A stretch of DNA of 8,845 bases, from NCBI GenBank assembly GCA_018399435.1, contig JAGYOJ010000050.1, positions 1-8,845 of the forward strand, written 5' to 3'. Below are positions 1 through 5,723 of this stretch, piece after piece; position 1 is the first letter of the stretch; each line of letters starts with the position of its first letter. The translations under genes and the position numbers were made by a program. The notes beneath the pieces were generated by a model. It worked only from the letters and a program-made list of their open reading frames with translations. It was not told the origin of the DNA and searched no databases. This stretch comes from Actinomycetota bacterium. GTDB taxonomy: Bacteria; Actinomycetota; Humimicrobiia; Humimicrobiales; Humimicrobiaceae.

Positions 1-336
1 ATTTCTGAAAATTTAGACGATCCTATAAAAAATAAGCTACTAGATTTCAAAGAAAAATTTAAAAAAGTTACAAAAGAGAATAATGTATCAGAATACTTTG
101 ATATAGACAAAAAATTTCATTTTTACCTTCTTGAAGCATCACAAAACTCTTATTTAGAACATATTAATAATACATTTAATATTTTGCTTTTATCATACAC
201 TAAAGGTTTCAGAACGAAACTAAAAGAAAGCTTAAGCTACCATATTAAAATTATAGATGAAATTATTAATAGGCACCCCAAAAATGCTGCAGCAATAATT
301 ATAGAGCACTTAGAGGCTGTAAAAAAATATTTCTAA
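1..336 (+). CDS. GntR-family transcriptional regulator, FCD (FadR-type) ligand-binding domain, 3' part only
   Basis: Reading frame 1 is open from the window edge to the TAA at 334-336 and gives 111 residues; the start and the N-terminal winged-helix DNA-binding domain lie outside the window. The visible part matches the all-helical FCD effector domain. It has Asp36-x3-His40 (a D-K-K-F-H motif), followed by a helix reading L-L-E-A-S-x-N, then His81 (before I-K-I-I-D-E-I-I) and His103 (E-H-L-E-A-V). In FCD regulators an Asp and three His residues at these places bind a metal that contacts a carboxylate effector, and all four are present. Such proteins usually repress sugar-acid or organic-acid operons and are released by a pathway acid. 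It converges on the xylulokinase-like gene, so control of the neighbouring catabolic genes is likely but inferred. A full protein would be about 210-240 residues. Confidence 0.8.
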   Translation: MSENLDDPIKNKLLDFKEKFKKVTKENNVSEYFDIDKKFHFYLLEASQNSYLEHINNTFNILLLSYTKGFRTKLKESLSYHIKIIDEIINRHPKNAAAIIIEHLEAVKKYF

Positions 337-341
337 TTTTA

Positions 342-1886
342 TTATTTTATCTCTGATAAGATATCAAAACTTTTTCTTAAATCAGGATAAAGATTTTTAA
401 AAACTCCATATAGCTGCTTGTATATTTCCTCATTTTTTTTATCTGGCATTATTTTGGTTTCAACTTTTAGGACCTTTGTTGCTTCCTCCATATTTTGCCA
501 TATTCCACAGCCAGTGCCCGCAACCAAAGCAGCGCCGTAAGCCCCGCCTTCCTTGCTTCCGCTAACGGTTTTTACAGGAAGCTGGAATATATCAGCTAAT
601 ATTTGCCTCCATAATTTACTAGCTGAACCGCCTCCCGAAATTCTAATTTCATCTGCAGTTAAGGACTTGTCCATATCTGTTATCAATTCATATACTTGCT
701 TCAGGCTAAAGCTAACTCCCTCCATGACACTTCTTGCCATGTCTGAATGGTTATGCCTTAAAGTTAAACCCATAAAAACACCCTTGGCATTTGGATCAGG
801 GTAAGGGCATCTCTCACCAATTAAATAAGGTAAAAATAATAGATTTTTACTTCCAGGTTCTGTTTCCTTTTCAATATTTTCATTTATTATTTCAAAAACA
901 CTTTGTTTCTTTTTTTTAGCTAAATCTATTTCATATTTACATAAAGTATTCTTAAACCAGTGATATGATCCCCCGGCAGCCAAGGTGACGCCCATTATAT
1001 GCCATTTATTTGGGGCATTATTACAAAAAATTTGTAATTTTCCAGTAGAATTAAATCTAAAACTATCAAGGCCCATGGCTACAATTCCAGCAGTACCTAA
1101 GGTTAAGCCTAAAATACCTTCATTTATCAGGCCAGTTCCTGTAGTTTGTATAACTGAATCTCCCCCTCCCCCAACCACTGGAATTCCCTTAGGCAAACCA
1201 GTTAAAGAGGAGACATCGTCTGTGATATAGCCAGTTATTTCTGGAGATTCATAACACTCTGGGAGAAGGCTTGAAGGGATATCTAAAATCTTTAATAATT
1301 CTTTGCTCCATTTCCTATTTTTTACATCAAAAAGCCCTGTGCCTGAAGCATCTGATACTTCAGTTGCTAATTTATCTGTGAGGCAAAACCTTATATAATC
1401 TTTTGGATTTAAAAATATCTTTGATTTCTTATAGTTATCTGGCTCTTCTTCCTTAAGCCAAATTATTTTTCCCCCAGTATAACCTGGAAGCATACTGTTA
1501 TTTGTATAATTTAATAATTCTTTTTCTCCGCCAGCAGTATTAATGATTTCTTCACATTGTTTTTTTGTCCTTTGGTCATTCCAGAGAAATGCTGGCCTTA
1601 TAACATTAAAATCTTTATCTAGCGGTATCAGGCCATGCATTTGCCCTGAAAGGCCTATCCCTTTTATTGACTTTATATCAATATCGCTTTTTTTTATAAT
1701 TTTTTGTATTGTCTTAACAGTTGCTTCCCACCAGTCTTTAGGATTTTGCTCAGCCCAGCCTGGATTTGGAGTATATAATGGATATTCTTCTGTTGCAGAA
1801 TTTATTAATTTGCCATTATTGTCAACAATAATTGACTTACAGCCAGTAGTTCCAATATCTATACCTATTACATATTCATTAGACAT
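342..1886 (-). CDS. xylB: Xylulokinase-like FGGY carbohydrate kinase
   Basis: This 514-residue cytoplasmic FGGY kinase probably phosphorylates D-xylulose with ATP to D-xylulose 5-phosphate, feeding the pentose phosphate pathway. The N-terminal actin-like domain opens with a phosphate-binding loop at 8-14 (G-I-D-I-G-T-T, Asp10). The S-G-Q-M-H-G motif at 80-85 is characteristic of the XylB branch. Asp243 in the G-G-G-G-D segment matches the catalytic base (Asp233 in E. coli XylB). The block at 352-373 (L-P-Y-L-x-G-E-R ... K-G-V-F-M-G-L) and the FGGY signature to about residue 390 follow, then a C-terminal ATPase segment with G-G-G-S-A-S near 418 and G-G-A-Y-G-A-A near 447. Length is slightly above the usual 480-500. 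The ATG is supported by AAGGAG six bases upstream. It is the last gene of the run, 31 bases after the aldehyde dehydrogenase. Substrates other than xylulose are possible, since no isomerase gene is in view. Confidence 0.82.
   Translation of the reverse strand: MSNEYVIGIDIGTTGCKSIIVDNNGKLINSATEEYPLYTPNPGWAEQNPKDWWEATVKTIQKIIKKSDIDIKSIKGIGLSGQMHGLIPLDKDFNVIRPAFLWNDQRTKKQCEEIINTAGGEKELLNYTNNSMLPGYTGGKIIWLKEEEPDNYKKSKIFLNPKDYIRFCLTDKLATEVSDASGTGLFDVKNRKWSKELLKILDIPSSLLPECYESPEITGYITDDVSSLTGLPKGIPVVGGGGDSVIQTTGTGLINEGILGLTLGTAGIVAMGLDSFRFNSTGKLQIFCNNAPNKWHIMGVTLAAGGSYHWFKNTLCKYEIDLAKKKKQSVFEIINENIEKETEPGSKNLLFLPYLIGERCPYPDPNAKGVFMGLTLRHNHSDMARSVMEGVSFSLKQVYELITDMDKSLTADEIRISGGGSASKLWRQILADIFQLPVKTVSGSKEGGAYGAALVAGTGCGIWQNMEEATKVLKVETKIMPDKKNEEIYKQLYGVFKNLYPDLRKSFDILSEIK
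343..363 (+). terminator. Possible weak AU-rich stem-loop just after the regulator stop codon
   Basis: Positions 343-351 pair with 355-363 around a 3-base loop, giving a 9-bp stem with one G-U wobble in the plus-strand transcript. A five-T run follows at 371-375. The stem has only one G-C pair and the T run is not adjacent, so this is a poor intrinsic terminator at best. It also lies inside the last codons of the convergent kinase gene, and on the minus strand the wobble becomes a C-A mismatch. It is listed because it is the only folded element between the two convergent genes. Confidence 0.2.
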
Positions 1887-1917
1887 TTTTAGCTCCTTAA
1901 AATTCGTAATCTAATAT

Positions 1918-3360
1918 TTATAGATAATGTACCCTAACATGCTTTATCCTAAGATATTCATGAAGCCCTTCAGGCCCATGTTCATGGCCAAATCCACTTT
2001 CTTTCCATCCCCCATAGGGCGCATTTATAACTCCCGCATCAACATTATTTATAGCCACGTTTCCAGCATCTATTTCAAGTGATAATTTTTTAGCCAAACT
2101 TAAACTTTCAGTAAATACAATTGCAGCTAAACCATAAGGCGAATCATTTGCAAGTTTAATTGCCTCATCAGCTCCCTTAAATGGCATTACGCCAATAACA
2201 GGTCCAAAAGTTTCCTCTTGCATTACCAACATATCATGGTTAACATCCCTAAGAATTGTGGGCTGGAAAAAATAGCCTTTATTGTATTTATCTCCTGAAG
2301 GTTTTTTACCACCAAATGCAGTTCTAGCGCCTTTTGATACAGCATCCTCTATATGCTTCTTTGCTGTTTCTAAACCTTTCAAAGTACACATTGGGCCTAA
2401 ATTGCAATCTTCTTTTAATCCGTCTCCAATAGTTAAATTGCTAGTCTCTTCACTAAATTTCTGCAAAAATTCTTCATAAATATCCTCATCTACATATATT
2501 CTATTTACTGCTATACATATTTGCCCCATATTTCTAAAAGACCTTCTTACTGCACCTTTTACTGCCATGTCTAAATTACAATCTTTGCAGACAACCATAG
2601 GAAGGCTTCCACCTAATTCAACAGATACCTTTTTAAATGTATCCACGCATCCACGAAGCACTTCTCTACCCGTTTCTGTTGATCCAGTGAAAGCAATCTT
2701 TTTAACCTTTTTGCTATCAAAAAGCACTGGACCTAATTCTGACCCAGAACCTGTAATTGCATTTACAACACCCTTTGGCACACCAGCATCAACTAAGCAT
2801 TTTACAAAAGCTAATGGAGATAATGGCGTCTCAGATGGAAGCTTGGCAATAACCGTACAACCTGCAGCAAGGGCTCCGCCAACTTTCCAGGCAAGCAGCT
2901 CTATTGGATAATTCCACGGGGAAATTGCACCAGCAACCCCAATTGGTTGATAAATTACCCTGCTTTCAGTATTCTCTTCTTCATTAGCAATAATTTTCCC
3001 ATAAATCCTTTCTCCCTCTTCAGCATAGTAACGGAGGATATTTGCGCCTTTTCTAACTTCACCAGCAGCTTCCTTTAATGGCTTCCCTTCCTCCTGTGTC
3101 ATTAATTTTGCAATTTCATCTATCCGCTCAAAAACAATTTCACTAGCTTTTCTTAGATACTCTCCCCTTTTAAAAGGTGATAATTTTGACCAACTTTCGA
3201 AAGCTTCCTCCGCTGCGCTAATAGCCTTTTTTACATCCGCAGAATGCGATTTTGGAACTTTTGCAAAAACTTCCCCTTTTGCAGGATTAATAACTTCAAG
3301 TTTGTCTTTAGCTTCACCTTCAACCCATTTCCCATTAATTAGCATTTTTTCTTCAATCAT
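1918..3360 (-). CDS. NAD(P)-dependent aldehyde dehydrogenase (ALDH superfamily; semialdehyde/glyceraldehyde type)
   Basis: A 480-residue soluble ALDH oxidising an aldehyde to its acid. All core residues are present: oxyanion Asn150 in P-W-N-Y-P, cofactor Lys173, the nucleotide loop F-T-G-S-T-E-T-G at 224-231, general base Glu248 in E-L-G-G, nucleophile Cys282 in G-Q-I-C, Glu383 in E-E-T-F-G-P-V, and the closing K-E-S-G-F-G at 453-458. Three residues after Lys173, where NAD enzymes often have Glu, there is Ser176, as in NADP-linked GabD-type enzymes, so NADP use is inferred. The E-L-G-G-S form after the general base recalls Sad/AldT-like semialdehyde and glyceraldehyde dehydrogenases rather than betaine-aldehyde types. 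An unusual C-x-x-C occurs at 258-261. AAAGGAG six bases before the ATG fixes the start. Beside an aldolase gene, a natural substrate is the aldehyde it releases (glyceraldehyde, glycolaldehyde) or 2-oxoglutarate semialdehyde; which one cannot be read from the sequence. Confidence 0.9.
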   Translation of the reverse strand: MIEEKMLINGKWVEGEAKDKLEVINPAKGEVFAKVPKSHSADVKKAISAAEEAFESWSKLSPFKRGEYLRKASEIVFERIDEIAKLMTQEEGKPLKEAAGEVRKGANILRYYAEEGERIYGKIIANEEENTESRVIYQPIGVAGAISPWNYPIELLAWKVGGALAAGCTVIAKLPSETPLSPLAFVKCLVDAGVPKGVVNAITGSGSELGPVLFDSKKVKKIAFTGSTETGREVLRGCVDTFKKVSVELGGSLPMVVCKDCNLDMAVKGAVRRSFRNMGQICIAVNRIYVDEDIYEEFLQKFSEETSNLTIGDGLKEDCNLGPMCTLKGLETAKKHIEDAVSKGARTAFGGKKPSGDKYNKGYFFQPTILRDVNHDMLVMQEETFGPVIGVMPFKGADEAIKLANDSPYGLAAIVFTESLSLAKKLSLEIDAGNVAINNVDAGVINAPYGGWKESGFGHEHGPEGLHEYLRIKHVRVHYL

Positions 3361-3389
3361 CGCTTACTCCTTTGCAAATAAAGTCTTGT

Positions 3390-3785
3390 CTATCTTTCTG
3401 AAGGATCAAGTTTGCAAGTAATCCAGACCACAATTAGAGGCAAGTTCCCTTTTTGCTTTGTTGTATGGAATTCGCCTGGCGGGACATATAATGCATCTCC
3501 CTGCTTTATCTCATATTCATCATCTCCTACTACCATAATTCCTTCGCCTAAAGCAACATAATATACTTCCTCCATATCATCATGTGAGTGCCCGGTTGTT
3601 GTGCCAGTTGGATAAATTATAGTATGGCCCAATGTTAGCCTTCTTGATTGGCAATCTTTATCTTTTGGGTCTATTACATAATTTGTGTCTCGCAATATAG
3701 CCTTGTCCCTGTTTTTTACCCTATCCCTAAGAGATCTAGGGTCTAAATCTGGCGCAAGGTCTTGAATATTTTTTACATACTTCAT
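3390..3785 (-). CDS. Small single-domain cupin, probable metal-binding protein of unknown substrate
   Basis: A 131-residue protein with one complete cupin barrel after a charged N-terminal segment of about 45 residues. Cupin motif 1 runs from Gly61 to Gly80 with His66, His68 and Glu73 (Glu72 adjacent). Motif 2 is Gly96-x5-Pro102-x-Gly104-x2-His107. These give the usual His-His-Glu-His metal site, so a Mn, Fe, Ni or Zn enzyme is plausible. No signal peptide or membrane segment is seen. The start is set by AGGAGG four bases before the ATG. It sits between the 2-hydroxyacid dehydrogenase and aldehyde dehydrogenase genes on the same strand, so it likely serves the same pathway, for example as a sugar isomerase or epimerase, a lactonase-like helper, or a ligand-binding protein. 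Small cupins are too diverse to assign a reaction from motifs alone. Confidence 0.85.
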   Translation of the reverse strand: MKYVKNIQDLAPDLDPRSLRDRVKNRDKAILRDTNYVIDPKDKDCQSRRLTLGHTIIYPTGTTTGHSHDDMEEVYYVALGEGIMVVGDDEYEIKQGDALYVPPGEFHTTKQKGNLPLIVVWITCKLDPSER

Positions 3786-3838
3786 TTTGCCTCCTGTAAT
3801 TAAAAGAACACAATATACATTATCTATTTGAAAAAAAT

Positions 3839-4819
3839 TTAAAAAATATCTTTTAAATTAATATCATTTCTATTAAAAATCCATTGCGGGACCTTTCCCT
3901 CCAAAACATCAGCAACTCCTTGTGCTGCATGCATAGCCATTCTTTTAGAACTTTCTTTGGTTAAAGCAGCAGAGTGAGGAGAAAGTATAATTCTTTCTGT
4001 TTTTAGTAAAAGATTATCTTTTTTTGGTGGCTCGTCTTCAAAAACATCAATAGCAGCCCCAGCTATATCTCCATTAGTTACTGCTTTAGCTAATGCTTTT
4101 TCATCAACTAATCCCCCGCGGGATGTATTTATTAAAAAAGCGCCCCTTTTCATTTTCCCCAAAAGCTTTTCTCCCACTAGATGATAGTTTTCTTTTGTAA
4201 AAGGGATATGTAAAGATACAAAATCTGCTTTTTTAAATATGTCTTCAAGTTTTTCCTTTAACTCAAATGGAAACCCTGCCTCTAGGTTTTCTGGCAAAAA
4301 GGGATCATGGGCAATTATTTTCATATCAAATGCATCAAAGCACTTCTTTGCTGTGGCTCTCCCAATGCCTCCAAATCCAATTATGCCTACAGTCTTACCA
4401 GAAATATCTATTGGCCTATAATTATACCTTATTTTCCAATTGCTTTTTCTCACAGCATTATCCATAACCCTTAAATCCTTTGCAAGCGCTAGCATAAAAC
4501 TAATAGTATGTTCTGCTACTGCCATAGTATTTGCTTCAGGCGCATTACAGACTAAAATATTTTTACTTGTTGCAGCATTAATATCTACATTATCGACCCC
4601 TTTACCAGTTCTTCCTATAACTCTTAACTTTTTTGCGGCATCTATTGTTTCTTTGCTTAATTTAGTAGCAGTCCTAACAATTATTCCATCAACATCCCCA
4701 ATATAATTTCTAACTATTTCTTCTCCGGGAGAATCAGATATAATTAAATTAAATCCCTTATCTTCTAAAAATTTCATTGCATCTTTGTGTATTTTTTGCC
4801 CCAGCAATACTTTCTTCAT
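3839..4819 (-). CDS. D-isomer-specific 2-hydroxyacid dehydrogenase (glyoxylate/hydroxypyruvate reductase or phosphoglycerate dehydrogenase-like)
   Basis: A 326-residue NAD-type dehydrogenase that interconverts a 2-oxo acid and a D-2-hydroxy acid. The substrate domain carries the family loop R-T-G-K-G-V-D-N-V-D at 70-79. The Rossmann domain starts at G-F-G-G-I-G (148-153), and Asp172 ends the second strand, which favours NAD over NADP. The catalytic triad is complete: Arg234 in N-T-S-R-G-G-L-V-D-E, Glu263 in D-E-P-P, and His282 in S-P-H-S-A. There is no C-terminal ACT domain, so it is not a long SerA; the length fits glyoxylate/hydroxypyruvate reductases and short PGDH-like enzymes. Its ATG lies one base after the stop of the aldolase gene, and the nearest ribosome-site-like GAGG is inside that gene, so translation is probably coupled. 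The neighbouring aldolase suggests glyoxylate or hydroxypyruvate as substrate; 3-phosphoglycerate cannot be excluded. Confidence 0.88.
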   Translation of the reverse strand: MKKVLLGQKIHKDAMKFLEDKGFNLIISDSPGEEIVRNYIGDVDGIIVRTATKLSKETIDAAKKLRVIGRTGKGVDNVDINAATSKNILVCNAPEANTMAVAEHTISFMLALAKDLRVMDNAVRKSNWKIRYNYRPIDISGKTVGIIGFGGIGRATAKKCFDAFDMKIIAHDPFLPENLEAGFPFELKEKLEDIFKKADFVSLHIPFTKENYHLVGEKLLGKMKRGAFLINTSRGGLVDEKALAKAVTNGDIAGAAIDVFEDEPPKKDNLLLKTERIILSPHSAALTKESSKRMAMHAAQGVADVLEGKVPQWIFNRNDINLKDIF

Positions 4820-4820
4820 C

Positions 4821-5708
4821 CTATATCAATCCCTCTTTTTTAAAATATTTTCTAAGCTCGCCAATTTTTTTAGAATCTAGGGGCATTAGGGGGCTTCTGG
4901 GTTCCCCTCCAAAATATCCAAAAATAGTTGCTGCTGCTTTTACTCCGCATACAGCACTTGTCCCAGAAACTTTTCCATTTATTTTAAATAATTTTAAATG
5001 TAGGTCCTTTGCCTCTTCAATTTTACCTTCCTTATATAAATCATATAATTTGCAGCAAAGCTCAGGTATAACATTGGAAAGTGATAAAACACCACCCACT
5101 GCACCGCAAACTAGCCCGGTAAAAAAGAAGTTTATAGAACCTGCTAATACATGAAAGTCCTCGATATCCATAGTAGAAGTAATATAACCCATAATTCCTG
5201 CTTTAGAGCTATCTTTCATGCCTAATATATTGGGATGCCCAGCTAATTTTCTTATAGCTTTCCTGGAAACAGTTACACCGCCAGTAAAGCCAGGCGCATT
5301 ATATATAAGCAGTGGCAAGCTAATATTATCGGCAATCTCTGTATAATAATTTATTAAAACTTCATCATCTATAATTTTTTTAAAATAACTTGGTGTTAGG
5401 ACACTAACAAAATCAGCGCCTATTTTTTCAGCTTCCCTGCTTAACATGATAGCTTCTCTTGTTGATTCACAGCCCGTGCCTGCCATAATTACCTTATCGC
5501 CTTTATTTTTAACAAAAATTTCTAGAACTTCTAATTTTTCATCCCATGTAAGGCTTTTGTATTCACCATTAGACCCAAGCGCCAAATGGCCCCTTATAGC
5601 TGATTTATTTAATTCTTTTAAATTTTGTTCCAGCTTGTCATACTGTATCTCATCATTGATAAATGGTGTTATAGTGGGCACAAATACCCCACTTAGCTTA
5701 TCTTTCAT
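4821..5708 (-). CDS. DapA-superfamily class I aldolase/lyase, 4-hydroxy-2-oxoglutarate aldolase (HOGA1)-like
   Basis: A 295-residue TIM-barrel enzyme of the dihydrodipicolinate synthase superfamily, full length. The Schiff-base lysine is Lys165 in G-M-K-D-S-S and the partner tyrosine is Tyr136 in I-Y-N-A-P. The substrate loop reads G-S-N-G-E at 45-49 instead of the G-T-T-G-E of true DapA, which argues against lysine biosynthesis. Several stretches follow human HOGA1 as I recall it: the A-G-T-G-C-E-S-T segment at 76-83, H-P-N-I-L-G-M-K-D-S, V-L-A-G-S, and G-A-V-G-G-V-x-x-L-x-N-V. HOGA1 splits 4-hydroxy-2-oxoglutarate to pyruvate and glyoxylate. Bacterial relatives also include 2-keto-3-deoxy sugar-acid aldolases and dehydratases, so the exact substrate is open. 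Gene context (aldehyde and 2-hydroxyacid dehydrogenases downstream, the latter one base away) fits an aldolase in sugar-acid or hydroxy-amino-acid breakdown. AGGAG five bases before the ATG supports the start. Confidence 0.85.
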   Translation of the reverse strand: MKDKLSGVFVPTITPFINDEIQYDKLEQNLKELNKSAIRGHLALGSNGEYKSLTWDEKLEVLEIFVKNKGDKVIMAGTGCESTREAIMLSREAEKIGADFVSVLTPSYFKKIIDDEVLINYYTEIADNISLPLLIYNAPGFTGGVTVSRKAIRKLAGHPNILGMKDSSKAGIMGYITSTMDIEDFHVLAGSINFFFTGLVCGAVGGVLSLSNVIPELCCKLYDLYKEGKIEEAKDLHLKLFKINGKVSGTSAVCGVKAAATIFGYFGGEPRSPLMPLDSKKIGELRKYFKKEGLI

Positions 5709-5723
5709 GTTTTCTCCTAAATC

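Noticed and set aside
285..294. Ten-base perfect palindrome (TGCTGCAGCA) followed by T5 on the minus strand, possible terminator for the kinase gene
   Set aside because: With no spacer it can form only a 3-bp stem with a 4-base loop, and it encodes the Ala-rich stretch of the regulator's effector domain; the pattern is explained by coding.
3786..3838. Possible promoter or regulator operator in the 53-base gap before the cupin gene (near-palindrome AATGTATATT)
   Set aside because: Only 8 of 10 positions are symmetric in an AT-rich gap, and no convincing -35/-10 pair is present; chance is sufficient to explain it.
4239..4706. Plus-strand open frames opposite the hydroxyacid dehydrogenase
   Set aside because: They are antisense shadows: no ribosome sites, no recognisable domains, and the minus-strand frame has a complete catalytic set.
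3839..4819. Annotation of the hydroxyacid dehydrogenase as biosynthetic serA
   Set aside because: It lacks an ACT or other C-terminal regulatory domain and sits in a catabolic cluster; PGDH activity is possible but not preferred.
4821..5708. Annotation of the aldolase as dapA (dihydrodipicolinate synthase)
   Set aside because: The G-S-N-G-E loop replaces the Thr-Thr pair used by DapA, and the context is catabolic rather than lysine biosynthesis.
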